DNA of 41,222 bases from assembly GCF_000224515.1 (NCBI RefSeq), contig NZ_AGAF01000142.1:1-41222 (forward strand), written 5' to 3'. Made by a program: the position numbers and the translations under genes. Positions 1-8,764 of the stretch are shown piece after piece. Each line of letters begins with the position of its first letter. Position 1 is the first letter of the stretch. The notes below the pieces were generated by a model that had not been told where the DNA came from, searched no databases, and saw only the letters and a program-made list of their open reading frames with translations. This DNA is from Desulfosporosinus sp. OT (lineage in GTDB: Bacteria; Bacillota; Desulfitobacteriia; Desulfitobacteriales; Desulfitobacteriaceae).

Positions 1-1034
1 GAAATTGAATCCATCCCTAATTTATTGCATAAATCATTGGCAGCATGAATTGCGTCATAATCATGGATACCACAGTCGGAACCAAAGCACCATACTGCTT
101 CATACTCAGGACCAGCGCCTTCGCCGCCTTCCCATTTGTTATGGCGACCACAAGCGATTGGACAGCGATAGCAGGCATCTTTCTTGATCAAATGGTTTGC
201 GGTCATAGTTTCACCGCTGATCTCATCTGCATCAGGATCATATGCTTCCTGGAAGTTCTTGACCGGATATATGCCGCTTTCATTAATAATATTAACCAGA
301 ATTGCTGTACCGTAACCTGGAAGTCCTTGACCTGTTACACCATTTTCCTTGATTTTACCTAAAGCAGCGCTTAAGACCTTTTTCATTTCATCCGGATTGG
401 CGTTTTCGACTTTTCCTGTGCCACGAACAATGATCGCTTTTAGATTCTTTGATCCCATAACGGCACCAACTCCACTACGCCCAGCAGCTCGATAAAGGTC
501 ATTCATGACAGCTGCCATCAGTGAGAGATTTTCACCTGCCGGACCAATGGTTAAGACTTTAGCTTTATCATCCCCAAACTCAAGTTTTAAGGCCTCAGTA
601 GTAGCATAAACATCCTTACCCCAAACGTTGGCCGCGTCTTTAATTTCGACCTGGTCGTCATTAATAGCAATATACACAGGTTTAGCTGCTTTGCCTTCTA
701 AGATGACCATATCATAACCTGCAAACTTAAGCTGTGCTCCCCAATATCCCCCGGAATTTGAGGAAGAGGTAGCTCCATTTAGAGGTGATTTTGTCACAAC
801 CATAAATCGACCTGACGTTGGAGCATTTGTTCCCGTAAGCGCTCCTGTAGCAATATACATTTTGTTTTCTGGAGAAAGTGCATCGACATCTGCTGCTACC
901 TCATCAAAAAACATTTTACCCGCAAGCCCACGCCCGCTTAAATATTTCTTTGCAAGCTCCATGTTTAAAGGCTCAGTACTTATTTTACCTTCTGTAAGAT
1001 TGATACGTAATACTTTTCCGGTATATCCGCCCAT
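1..1034 (-). CDS. Aldehyde:ferredoxin oxidoreductase family protein (partial, runs off left edge)
   Basis: Translating the minus strand from an ATG at 1034 behind an AGGAGGA site gives about 344 residues with no stop up to the window edge. The N-terminus (MGGYTGKVLRINLT), the SGRGLAGKMFFDE segment, the SGRFMVVTKSPLNGA stretch and a late cysteine cluster (DACYRCPIACGRHN, C-x2-C-x3-C) are typical of the tungsten/molybdopterin AOR family. Known members oxidise aldehydes to acids and pass electrons to ferredoxin through one [4Fe-4S] cluster in the cytoplasm. The C-terminal part lies outside the window. A sigma-54 promoter and a divergent sigma-54 activator lie upstream, so expression is probably inducible. 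The exact substrate cannot be told; benzoyl-CoA-reductase-type and other AOR relatives share this region. Confidence 0.93.
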   Translation of the reverse strand, partial: MGGYTGKVLRINLTEGKISTEPLNMELAKKYLSGRGLAGKMFFDEVAADVDALSPENKMYIATGALTGTNAPTSGRFMVVTKSPLNGATSSSNSGGYWGAQLKFAGYDMVILEGKAAKPVYIAINDDQVEIKDAANVWGKDVYATTEALKLEFGDDKAKVLTIGPAGENLSLMAAVMNDLYRAAGRSGVGAVMGSKNLKAIIVRGTGKVENANPDEMKKVLSAALGKIKENGVTGQGLPGYGTAILVNIINESGIYPVKNFQEAYDPDADEISGETMTANHLIKKDACYRCPIACGRHNKWEGGEGAGPEYEAVWCFGSDCGIHDYDAIHAANDLCNKLGMDSI

Positions 1035-1129
1035 GAATCTTCCTCCTAGTTTCTATTTTATTCCGATCAAAGCCTTCCGGGACTTAAACTCAGTCCCGCT
1101 CTCCCTAAAGCGGTCTTGTTTAGTTAAAT

Positions 1130-1145
1130 AGCAATTATCGTGCCA
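1130..1145 (-). promoter_or_regulatory. Sigma-54 (-24/-12) promoter of the oxidoreductase gene
   Basis: On the minus strand the sequence reads TGGCACG, four bases, TTGCT, matching the RpoN consensus TGGCACG-N4-TTGC(A/T) at every defined position with correct GG-GC spacing. It would start transcription near 1118, leaving a leader of about 85 bases before the ATG at 1034. The divergent gene encodes exactly the activator class such promoters need. Confidence 0.88.
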
Positions 1146-1162
1146 ATTATTTAAAATCTAAA

Positions 1163-1230
1163 ACAAAATTGAATTGCTCAATTTGTCTGAAATTACCAAA
1201 TTAAAACAAATTAAAACAAATTAAAACAAA
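1163..1230. promoter_or_regulatory. Candidate upstream activator sites: inverted repeat and three 10-bp tandem repeats
   Basis: Upstream of the -24 element lie an imperfect inverted repeat at 1163-1186 (ACAAAATTGA, five bases, TCAATTTGT) and three exact head-to-tail copies of TTAAAACAAA at 1201-1230, one helical turn each. The distances, about 20-85 bp upstream of -24, fit enhancer binding or DNA bending for a sigma-54 activator. The binding protein is inferred. For the rest of the divergent region (1035-1442) I see only a weak possible -35/-10 (TTGTTT, 17 bases, TATTCT) for the activator gene. Confidence 0.45.
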
Positions 1231-1442
1231 CAACACAATGGACTTTAGATCGAACAGTTTAACTATTCAACTTGACTTCTGTTCCACATTTGAGCGTTTT
1301 GTCTTTTAAATATGTCCCATTATGAAACACTTTCCAACCAATTAATTTTTGCCGACGGTTGTTTGATTGAAACAGGTATGATATTCTTGTCAATAATAGG
1401 ACAATTATTTTCTATGCTTAGAGAGGAGAGGAGAAGAGTTAT

Positions 1443-3314
1443 ATGAGCAACCATTGGAAGCGTTTTATAAATGGAGAAAGCGTCGAATCAGAAGTAACTC
1501 CTACTATCTATCGCTCCTGGCAAAGAAGTCTTGAGTATCAAGTAGACCATACGCTAGTTTCTAATCGGGACATTCTGTCAACTCCTCTTCTCAGCGAGCG
1601 CCGAGATGCTCAAGAATCCCTGATCCGAGCGGGTGAACCTGTTTTGCCTTACATTTTCAGCTTGCTGGGAAGCACCAATTATACCATTTTGTTAGGTGAC
1701 AATGATGGTTACATCATCGAAGCCATTGGGGATGCCCCCTTTATGAGCAAAGCTCAAAAAGTACATTTAAGCGCTGGTGCCGATTGGCGGGAAGAAGTTC
1801 GTGGAACCAATGCCATCGGAACAGCCCTGCGTGACAATGCCCCCATTTCTGTCTTCGGTTGGGAGCACTTTGTCCAAGATAATCACTTTTTAGCATGCTG
1901 GGCTGCTCCAATTCAAAACAGCCAGGGTGCTCCGATTGGCGTTTTGGATATTAGCGGCGAAGCCAGTCCAGACCGTCAAAAAATCTTATCTATCGCTATG
2001 ATGGGCGCAAATATGATTGAGAAAAATTTGCGTCTTTTCGAGTTAGAAAGTCAGTTAAAGTTTTACAAAGAAGGATTTGAGTTAGCCTCTAGACTTTTAC
2101 GCCAAGGCTTTCTCGCCATTGATCGTGACGGTATCATAACCAACATTAACCCTCTGGGAGCTGCACTGCTTGGACGTAGTCCAGAAAGCATCATTGGTCA
2201 TCTTGCCACGGACATCTTTAGTTCGCCAAAAGGGTGGATGTTAAGTGGTCAATCTCTCGATCTCCGTATTAAAGATCCGGCAGGAAAAGCAATTTCCTCT
2301 CATTTGACACGCGTAGTTAATGATGCCGGCCAGTCACTCGGTGCTGTAGGAACGGTTCAAGTTACTGAGGAAACCCCCTTGACCAGTACCCTCTGGATCG
2401 GACACAGCGCGCCCACGCAACGAACTCTTGAACGAGCTTCGAAAGTTGCTGCAACTCACTCTTCAGTACTCATTCACGGTGAGAGTGGAACCGGTAAGGA
2501 AATCATTGCTCGAACTATCCATCAACTTAGTCCTCGGTGCAAAGGGCCATTTGTGGCGTTGAACTGTGCTTCATTGTCTTCTACTCTGGTTGAAAGTGAG
2601 CTATTTGGTTATGTAGAGGGAGCTTTCACTGGAGCACGCCGTGGTGGCAAACCAGGGAAATTCGAATTAGCCGATAAAGGAACTATTTTTCTAGACGAAA
2701 TTGGTGACATGCCTTTAAATGTTCAAATTGCGCTCCTGCGAGTAATCCAGGAAAAGGAGGTTTCGCGCGTAGGTGATACCAAGGCCATTAAAGTTGACGT
2801 TCGGGTCCTTGCAGCCTCGCACAAAGATCTCTCGGTTCTTGTTGCTTCGGAGAAATTCCGTTTAGATTTATTTTATCGCCTGAAAGTTGTCACCTTGGAA
2901 TTACCTCCACTGCGTGAACGTACTGAAGATATTCAAGATTTAGTTCCCTATTTTATCCGCAAAGCATGTGCATCTATTGGCATTCCGACATTAGGTATTC
3001 AACCAGAGGTTTATGCTCATTTACTAGCCCATCCCTGGCCCGGAAATGTACGAGAACTTGAAAACTGTATTGAAAGCATGGTGGCGTTATCAGATGGCCC
3101 CGTTATAACTGTAGCTGACTTGCCTGATGAATTTAGGCAACCCGACACAAAAACCGAACTTGAACCTCAACCCTTACTAGACCAACAGACCAAACATGCA
3201 ATCCTCTATGCACTCACCCAAACTAAAGGAAAAATTGCACCAGCTGCCAAGCTTCTGGGTATTGGCCGAAACACCCTCTACCGCAAGATTAAAGAACTAG
3301 ATATAAAGCTATAG
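1443..3314 (+). CDS. Sigma-54-dependent transcriptional activator, AcoR-like (GAF-PAS-AAA+-Fis)
   Basis: This 623-residue protein has the full layout of an AcoR-type enhancer-binding protein: a GAF-like region (about 55-190), a PAS domain (about 205-300, [20 protein letters not shown]), and an AAA+ domain with Walker A GESGTGKE near residue 346, the sigma-54 contact loop EGAFTGA near 392 and Walker [11 protein letters not shown] near 415. A C-terminal Fis-type helix-turn-helix follows ([19 protein letters not shown]). Such proteins bind a small signal through GAF/PAS, hydrolyse ATP and remodel RNA polymerase-sigma-54. A strong GAGGAGAGGAG site precedes the ATG. It diverges from the AOR gene, whose promoter is a perfect sigma-54 element, so that gene is the likely target. 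The ligand (perhaps an aldehyde or alcohol) is a guess. Confidence 0.93.
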   Translation: MSNHWKRFINGESVESEVTPTIYRSWQRSLEYQVDHTLVSNRDILSTPLLSERRDAQESLIRAGEPVLPYIFSLLGSTNYTILLGDNDGYIIEAIGDAPFMSKAQKVHLSAGADWREEVRGTNAIGTALRDNAPISVFGWEHFVQDNHFLACWAAPIQNSQGAPIGVLDISGEASPDRQKILSIAMMGANMIEKNLRLFELESQLKFYKEGFELASRLLRQGFLAIDRDGIITNINPLGAALLGRSPESIIGHLATDIFSSPKGWMLSGQSLDLRIKDPAGKAISSHLTRVVNDAGQSLGAVGTVQVTEETPLTSTLWIGHSAPTQRTLERASKVAATHSSVLIHGESGTGKEIIARTIHQLSPRCKGPFVALNCASLSSTLVESELFGYVEGAFTGARRGGKPGKFELADKGTIFLDEIGDMPLNVQIALLRVIQEKEVSRVGDTKAIKVDVRVLAASHKDLSVLVASEKFRLDLFYRLKVVTLELPPLRERTEDIQDLVPYFIRKACASIGIPTLGIQPEVYAHLLAHPWPGNVRELENCIESMVALSDGPVITVADLPDEFRQPDTKTELEPQPLLDQQTKHAILYALTQTKGKIAPAAKLLGIGRNTLYRKIKELDIKL

Positions 3315-3378
3315 CTAGGTAGCTTGGTTACTCATGCCTGGTTTCTTCTCCTGATAATATAAATAAGGTCTAAACGTT

Positions 3379-3403
3379 AAAAAAGAGCCCTTAGGCTCTT
3401 TTT
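3379..3403. terminator. Bidirectional rho-independent terminator
   Basis: An AAAAAGAGCC / GGCTCTTTTT hairpin lies between two converging transcription units, the activator gene (plus) and the hydrogenase operon (minus). A/T runs on both sides suit it to both strands. A perfect palindrome GGAACA-GAA-TGTTCC at about 3449-3463 lies in the hydrogenase operon 3' region; its role is unknown. Confidence 0.85.
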
Positions 3404-3557
3404 CATATTTATACCCAAAATCTTTCATCAACCATAGTTCATACATGCGACGGAACAGAATGTTCCTAGTGTCGAATGCCCCAACGATGCTTAGCATCAG
3501 GCCAGCGCAACCCGAAGGTTTTCGTGTCAAGAGAATAGCAAAGACAAGTGTGTATGG

Positions 3558-4058
3558 CTAAGACACCGACTTCCTCCCCATAAACTCCAGTAAAGCTTTG
3601 ATCATATCATCGGGTTTTGGTGGGCAACCCGGGACCTTAATATCTACAGGTAATACTTTTCCTATACCGCCTGCACTAGCATACGCACCTTTAAATACCC
3701 CACCATCGATTGCACAATCTCCTACTGCCATGACCCACTTTGGCTTGGCCATCGCTTCATAGGTTTCATGGGCAGCATTCACCAACTGGGTGGAGCCCGG
3801 CCCAGTACACATTAATAGATCCGCATGACGAGGGGAAGCCACAAAGTCAATACCGAAATGCTGATGGTCATAAAGGGAATTGCCTAAAGCAGTCATTTCC
3901 CAATCACATCCATTGCAGGAACCACAATCAAGGTGCCGAATCTGCAGGGACTTTCTAAAATTCGATGGTAAATCGGACGACTTGTGAGGTATTAGAGAAT
4001 CTTCATGTTTCTCCGTGAGACTTCCCATTTTCAACTTCCGGAGCAGAATACTCCACAT
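3558..4058 (-). CDS. hyfI: Group 4 [NiFe] hydrogenase small subunit, HyfI/HycG/NuoB-like
   Basis: A 166-residue protein, the last gene of the operon. It carries the NuoB/HycG signature SCNGCDWE with cluster ligands Cys48 and Cys51 and further cysteines at 115 (VGDCAIDGG) and 145 (VPGCPPKP), the four expected for the proximal [4Fe-4S] cluster. The phrase FVASPRHADLLMCTGP is typical of the family. It sits on the cytoplasmic face next to the catalytic subunit and passes electrons to or from the nickel site. It starts 20 bases after the large-subunit stop. In E. coli hyf and hyc operons a polyferredoxin gene (hyfH/hycF) lies between these two genes; none is present here. Closest assignment is HyfI, though a more divergent group 4 subtype is possible. 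Confidence 0.9.
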   Translation of the reverse strand: MWSILLRKLKMGSLTEKHEDSLIPHKSSDLPSNFRKSLQIRHLDCGSCNGCDWEMTALGNSLYDHQHFGIDFVASPRHADLLMCTGPGSTQLVNAAHETYEAMAKPKWVMAVGDCAIDGGVFKGAYASAGGIGKVLPVDIKVPGCPPKPDDMIKALLEFMGRKSVS

Positions 4059-4078
4059 GTGTTATCTCCCCTTTTCGG

Positions 4079-5665
4079 CTAGCGGTCGCAACAACTATAG
4101 CATAATTCAAAACTCTTATTGATTAAAGGAAAATCTGGTACAATATTGCCCGGTACGGTAAGAGGTACGGCAGGCCAGTTAGCATAACTTGCAGATCGAA
4201 TGCGGCAACGGTAGATTTTACCCTTGTCATCCAACATAAGCCAAATAACATCCGTTCCACGCGGGGACTCAACGCAACCCCAAGCTCCCTGCCATGGTAT
4301 CAGTTTATTGGAAAAAGTGTTCATTATATAGCTTGAGCGCCCTGCTTCCTGCATCCCTTTACGCAGTAACGTCTCCAGGAACCTGAAACTCTCTCTTGTT
4401 TCCTTAACCCGTACCATTAATCTAGCCCAAACATCTCCATTATGTTCGACAACTGATTTCACCATAAGTTCGGGATACAGAAGGTGACTATGAAGTTCGC
4501 GCCAATCATAAGCCACACCTGAAGCTCGAGCGGCTGGCCCCGTAACTCCTAGATCAATAGCGCTTTCCGTCTTTAAAACTCCGGTTGTCACAGCCCTCTG
4601 CCTGAAGCCGTCATGTTCCAGTAACAGAGGTATCCAATCTTCAAAATCGTTTGCTAGTTCCATCAGGCGGTTCAAAATTTCTTGACTATCCTTTGGCCCT
4701 GGAACAGACTTAATTCCCCCCGGAACAACCATCCCCCGTAAAAAGCGATGACCGAAAAATTCTAAATTTAGACGTTGAAGGTTTTCCTTTGATTGTGAGC
4801 CGTTGGCATTACCTAAGGCAAAACCAACTCCGGCACACATATTACCTATATCTCCAATATGGTTATATACTCGTTCTAATTCTGCCAGAATCGTTCGCCA
4901 TAACAAGACCTGGCGAGGAAGTTCGATGTTCGCAAGTTTTTCAATAGCTTCACAATAGGCAAGGCCATGGCTCACGGCACATACTCCACAAACCCGTTCA
5001 ATTATGAGCAACCCTTCTTCTAAGCTTTTTCCTTCAAGGAGCTTCTCAATTCCTTTATGAGTATAGAAGAGTTGGGCCTCAAGATGCAAAACAGGTTCTC
5101 CAATAACATAAAAACGGAAATGCCCAGGCTCAATTATTCCCGCATGAATCGGACCAACTGGAACCTGAAAGATTCCCTCCCCATGCATTTCTGGGAACAC
5201 TAAAGGACCTCGTTTAAAGGATTTGTATTCTTTTCCTGTTTTGTAATCCTTGCGCAGGGGATGAAAGTTTTTAGGCCACCCCGGGTGCAAAACTAAAGTC
5301 CGTGGATCAGGATGTCCAACAGCTCGCAGACCAAAAAGATCTTGGGCTTCTCGTTCTGACCAATTCAGTGCTGGCAAGATTAAGGACAACGAAGGAAACT
5401 CATCTTTAATTCCCTTCGCAACTAAAGTGAGTGTAAAATCCTTGTCTGGAAAATGGAGAATCAAGTAAAGACAGAAGTCATTTCCTAATTGGCGTTCATC
5501 ATTGACAACATGGGTTAACCAAATCGGACGCGGCTTCATTTCTAAACAGTAAGCCAAAATATCGGGAAGATCTTGAGAATCCATTGCCACGATACCCTCT
5601 TGATTATCCCATTTAATAATCTCTATACCGGTATAAATCTGTAAGTAATCCCGTAAGCCTAGCAT
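4079..5665 (-). CDS. hyfG: Group 4 [NiFe] hydrogenase large subunit, HyfG/HycE-like (30-kDa plus 49-kDa fusion)
   Basis: A 528-residue fusion of a NuoC-like domain (about 1-150, with WSEREAQDLFGLRAVGHPD) and a NuoD-like catalytic domain. Both nickel motifs are intact: RVCGVC (Cys226, Cys229) and, at the very end, ELCYSCCDR (Cys522, Cys525). This marks a real hydrogenase rather than a cysteine-less complex I relative. The stop codon follows the CDR directly, so the cleavable C-terminal peptide of HycE is missing; known exceptions such as CooH and EchE also lack it, and then no maturation protease is needed. The gene follows the HyfF-like gene with almost no gap (5665/5667). It should cycle H2 and protons at the cytoplasmic side of a membrane complex. 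Confidence 0.93.
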   Translation of the reverse strand: MLGLRDYLQIYTGIEIIKWDNQEGIVAMDSQDLPDILAYCLEMKPRPIWLTHVVNDERQLGNDFCLYLILHFPDKDFTLTLVAKGIKDEFPSLSLILPALNWSEREAQDLFGLRAVGHPDPRTLVLHPGWPKNFHPLRKDYKTGKEYKSFKRGPLVFPEMHGEGIFQVPVGPIHAGIIEPGHFRFYVIGEPVLHLEAQLFYTHKGIEKLLEGKSLEEGLLIIERVCGVCAVSHGLAYCEAIEKLANIELPRQVLLWRTILAELERVYNHIGDIGNMCAGVGFALGNANGSQSKENLQRLNLEFFGHRFLRGMVVPGGIKSVPGPKDSQEILNRLMELANDFEDWIPLLLEHDGFRQRAVTTGVLKTESAIDLGVTGPAARASGVAYDWRELHSHLLYPELMVKSVVEHNGDVWARLMVRVKETRESFRFLETLLRKGMQEAGRSSYIMNTFSNKLIPWQGAWGCVESPRGTDVIWLMLDDKGKIYRCRIRSASYANWPAVPLTVPGNIVPDFPLINKSFELCYSCCDR

Positions 5666-5666
5666 C

Positions 5667-7121
5667 CTATACTCCTCCCAATATCACTTTGACGACTTGA
5701 TTTAGGGCCTGATTAAGGCTTTGGGGAATGAACAAGCCTAAGAAGAGAACTACCAAAAGAGGAATCGCTAGGGCCAGTGTACTAACACTCTCTCCCGCTT
5801 GATAACGTCCACTTGGTTTACCATAAAACATCTGGAGAAAATGAAATAGAAACCCTGCAAAGATCAGTGTCAGAAATAGAATGGTTAGAAAGCCGAGTAT
5901 TGGATGATCGGTTTTATACAGACCTGATAAGATGCTTAACTCTGAACGGAACGTTCCAAACGGAGGGGTTCCTGTGATTCCTAATAGTCCTAAAACCATT
6001 ACAATCCCCGTGAAAGGCCATACTTTAAAGATTCCACGAATCCTAGGAATTTGTCTTGTGCCCGTTTTTTGTACCAAACTTCCAATAATGACAAATAGGT
6101 TTGCCTTTGTTAGGGCATGAAGCAGGAGATGTAACGATGCCCCCCAGACTGCTTCCTGAGTTCCGAGACCAAAACCTAAAGCTAAGATTCCCATGTGTTC
6201 TACACTTGAATAGGCCAATAATCGTTTTACATCTTTCTGCATTAAGATAAATCCTACCATCAGTGCCAACGATAAAAGACCAAAACCTATCAGTATTTTA
6301 CCTATGAAATCGGGACCCAACTCCGTGAGACGAGCTATAGTGTACCAACGCAAAATAGCATAAAGCGCACAATTGAGCAAAACTGCGGATAACAGGGCAC
6401 TAACTGGAGAAGGCGCCTGACTATGAGCATCAGGAAGCCAAGAATGCATGGGGGCGAAACCGACTTTAGTCCCATAACCAACGACCGTAAACAGGACACC
6501 TAGGCGGAATAAATTAGGGTCTAACTGTGATGCTATTTTGGGGAGCATACGCCAATCCAAAGCTGTCAAACTTTGACCTAAATGAGGTGCGGCCGCCGCA
6601 AAAAGCAACATTGTTCCCAACAAAGCAAAACTAATGCCTACTGTGCATAAAATCACATATTTCCAAGCTGCTTCAACTGCCTTCTTGTTGCGATAGAACC
6701 CAACCAAGAGAGTCGTGGCTAAGGTTGTCCCCTCAATCCCTACCCAAAGAACGCCCAGATTAGGTGTGCTAACAACTAGAAGCATCGTTGCGATAAAGAT
6801 CCATATCCAGAAATAATACCACTTCAAACTGGTTCTGGGAAGTTTCTTCTCATGGACTTCTTTCTCCATATACCCTAGAGAAAAGAGGATTACATAAACA
6901 GCAATAATAATAATTACGCTAAGAAGTAAGGCACTCAAGGCATCCCAATATAAAATGCCCGACCCGTACCCATAGGACCCCTGCAATAACGTTTGTCTAA
7001 TGGTCCAGCCACCACTCAACGTTAACAAAACAAGGGCTAAGCTGTTTAAAAGTTTCAAATAAGTAACCTTTGCCGAAATCAGCATTCCAACCGCCGCGAT
7101 TACAGCTACTCCAATAAACAT
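5667..7121 (-). CDS. hyfF: Hydrogenase-4 membrane subunit, HyfF/NuoM-like proton-translocating antiporter subunit
   Basis: A 484-residue, almost entirely hydrophobic protein with about a dozen membrane helices. It contains the antiporter-family hallmarks WVGIEGTTLATTLLVGF (the conserved Glu) and TKVGFAPMHSWLPDAHSQAPSPVSALLSA, a very typical NuoL/M/N proton-channel stretch, followed by LLAYSSVEHMGILALG. Members form the ion-pumping arm of complex I and of Hyf/Hyc hydrogenases. It is packed between the HyfE-like gene (6-base gap) and the large-subunit gene (1-base gap), so translation is probably coupled. HyfF rather than HyfD is chosen from length and from its place between hyfE and hyfG. Confidence 0.9.
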   Translation of the reverse strand: MFIGVAVIAAVGMLISAKVTYLKLLNSLALVLLTLSGGWTIRQTLLQGSYGYGSGILYWDALSALLLSVIIIIAVYVILFSLGYMEKEVHEKKLPRTSLKWYYFWIWIFIATMLLVVSTPNLGVLWVGIEGTTLATTLLVGFYRNKKAVEAAWKYVILCTVGISFALLGTMLLFAAAAPHLGQSLTALDWRMLPKIASQLDPNLFRLGVLFTVVGYGTKVGFAPMHSWLPDAHSQAPSPVSALLSAVLLNCALYAILRWYTIARLTELGPDFIGKILIGFGLLSLALMVGFILMQKDVKRLLAYSSVEHMGILALGFGLGTQEAVWGASLHLLLHALTKANLFVIIGSLVQKTGTRQIPRIRGIFKVWPFTGIVMVLGLLGITGTPPFGTFRSELSILSGLYKTDHPILGFLTILFLTLIFAGFLFHFLQMFYGKPSGRYQAGESVSTLALAIPLLVVLFLGLFIPQSLNQALNQVVKVILGGV

Positions 7122-7127
7122 CGCATA

Positions 7128-7784
7128 CTATCCTTTCAATGACCTCATGTGATCAACATTCAGCGAATCATAATTTTCCAGCATTTGTTTAGATAAAATC
7201 ACTATAATAACAATCCCGACAAGGATATCGAACATGCTCCCCATTTCCACTAACAAAGGCATCCCTTGGGTCAGAAAAAATCCAGCGAGGAATATTCCAT
7301 TGTCAATAAGCAAAATTCCCACTACTTGTACTATAGCGACCTTACGAATCATCATCAGTAGAAGGCCAAAGAAGATTAATGCTATGGCAACGGCTAAGCC
7401 GTTACGAAAACCTGCTTGGGGAAGTGCCATTAAGGGTTTCGTCACATCATAGGCGATAATCGTTAAAGCTCCGGCGACAACTAACGATGTAGCGCGCTTT
7501 AAATATATTTCACCCACCCATGCGGTCTTTGACTCTCTCAATACACGTCGTAAAAGTATAGGGATGATCCCGGCCTTACCAATTAACAATAACACACCAA
7601 CGAAGATGACCTCAGGTTCATCGTGGTATACCCCTTGAGCTAAAATAAGGAGCGAAACAGCAATAGTTTGCACTGTCCACCAATTCAAGGCCTTCTGGAC
7701 CCGGTTACTGTACACAATACTCAATCCACTAGTTAAAAGCACAAGGAGTACTAAGTTGAGCCAATTTTCAGAAATTCCCGCCAC
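7128..7784 (-). CDS. hyfE: Hydrogenase-4 membrane subunit HyfE-like
   Basis: A 218-residue protein with roughly six hydrophobic helices. It resembles the HyfE family, whose C-terminal part is related to NuoK (here IVQVVGILLIDNGIFLAGFFLTQGMPLLVEMG, with acidic residues inside membrane helices, as in NuoK proton paths). It lies between hyfC- and hyfF-like genes as in other hyf operons and starts directly at the end of the hyfC-like gene (7784/7785). Function by family: a small membrane subunit of the proton-translocating arm. Confidence 0.83.
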   Translation of the reverse strand: MAGISENWLNLVLLVLLTSGLSIVYSNRVQKALNWWTVQTIAVSLLILAQGVYHDEPEVIFVGVLLLIGKAGIIPILLRRVLRESKTAWVGEIYLKRATSLVVAGALTIIAYDVTKPLMALPQAGFRNGLAVAIALIFFGLLLMMIRKVAIVQVVGILLIDNGIFLAGFFLTQGMPLLVEMGSMFDILVGIVIIVILSKQMLENYDSLNVDHMRSLKG

Positions 7785-8753
7785 TTAAATCTGCCCCCTT
7801 ATAATCCAGAGTGATACTAAGGCCAATATGGCAGAAGCTGTGCTCGTTGCCAAAAAATGTGGAGCTCGGAAAAGCCGCCTTTTAACAAAAAGACTCTCCG
7901 CAGTGGCAAAGAAGAATCCTAAAACAGCAACTTTGACTCCCGCGAAACCCAAAGCCCAGAGTATTCCTAAAAAACCATCACCACCTGTGATCAACCCGCT
8001 AGGCCATATAATCTGAGTCAATAAAATAAGCAGCAAGAGTTGTTTGACCTGCTCAGAAAAATTCAACAGCGCCAGTGAAGGTCCAGTGTATTCCAGCAAC
8101 ATGCCTTCATGAATCATGGTTAATTCCAAATGAGTATCTGGATTGTCCATTGGGATTCGTCCCATCTCCGCAACGCTAACCATTCCCAAGGTTATTAAGG
8201 CTAATATGCGTGGGATGAAAATGGGTGATACGTTCAGCAAGCTGGCCGCCATCCCTTGTAGGGATGTTGTCTCAGTTATAAACGCTAAGACGATTAGCCC
8301 TAAAAGCAAAGCAGGCTCAGTCATTAATCCCACAAAAAGCTCTCTACTCGATCCCATCCCCCCGAACGTTCCTGCTCCTTCTAACCCCGCAAGTGTCAAA
8401 AACAAGCGTACAAGACCAAGACTTGCCCCGAATAAAAACAGATCCCCCCATCCGCTTAATGGCGCCCAGCCCCAAGCATTGGGAATAACGAGTGCGGCCA
8501 TTAATGTGGCAGCAAAAGCAACTCGAGGCGTCAAAAGAAAGATCCAGGAGGCATGTTCCGAGATTAATTCCTCCTTCTTCATCATTTTCCTTAAGTCACG
8601 GTATGGTTGAAGGATTGAAGGACCCTGTCGCATTTGCCAAAACGCTTTACTTTTTTTAATAAAACCTTGAAGAAGTGGTGCGACAACTAAAATCAAGGCT
8701 AAATGTCCAAGTCCCATCAACAGACGGGTTAAAACAGCATATAGTTCGTCCAT
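7785..8753 (-). CDS. hyfC: Hydrogenase-4 membrane subunit HyfC/NuoH-like
   Basis: A 322-residue membrane protein with about eight helices. It has the NuoH/HycD signatures: RQGPSILQPYRDLRKMMKKE near the N-terminus, AEMGRIPMDNPDTHLELTMIHEGMLLEYTGPSLAL in the middle (the conserved acidic cytoplasmic loop) and FFFATAESLFVKRRLFRAPHFL. Family role: the membrane anchor that couples the hydrogenase module to the proton-pumping subunits. The ATG at 8753 is preceded by GGAGGAGAAGAG, and the gene starts 11 bases after the hyfB-like stop. Confidence 0.92.
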   Translation of the reverse strand: MDELYAVLTRLLMGLGHLALILVVAPLLQGFIKKSKAFWQMRQGPSILQPYRDLRKMMKKEELISEHASWIFLLTPRVAFAATLMAALVIPNAWGWAPLSGWGDLFLFGASLGLVRLFLTLAGLEGAGTFGGMGSSRELFVGLMTEPALLLGLIVLAFITETTSLQGMAASLLNVSPIFIPRILALITLGMVSVAEMGRIPMDNPDTHLELTMIHEGMLLEYTGPSLALLNFSEQVKQLLLLILLTQIIWPSGLITGGDGFLGILWALGFAGVKVAVLGFFFATAESLFVKRRLFRAPHFLATSTASAILALVSLWIIRGQI

Positions 8754-8764
8754 CTCTTCTCCTC

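Noticed and set aside
3449-3463. Palindrome GGAACA-GAA-TGTTCC in the hydrogenase 3' region as a regulator site
   Set aside because: It lies downstream of both converging genes, where an operator would have no clear target.
3315-3530. 71-codon minus-strand frame
   Set aside because: It runs through the bidirectional terminator, has no ribosome site and no family likeness.
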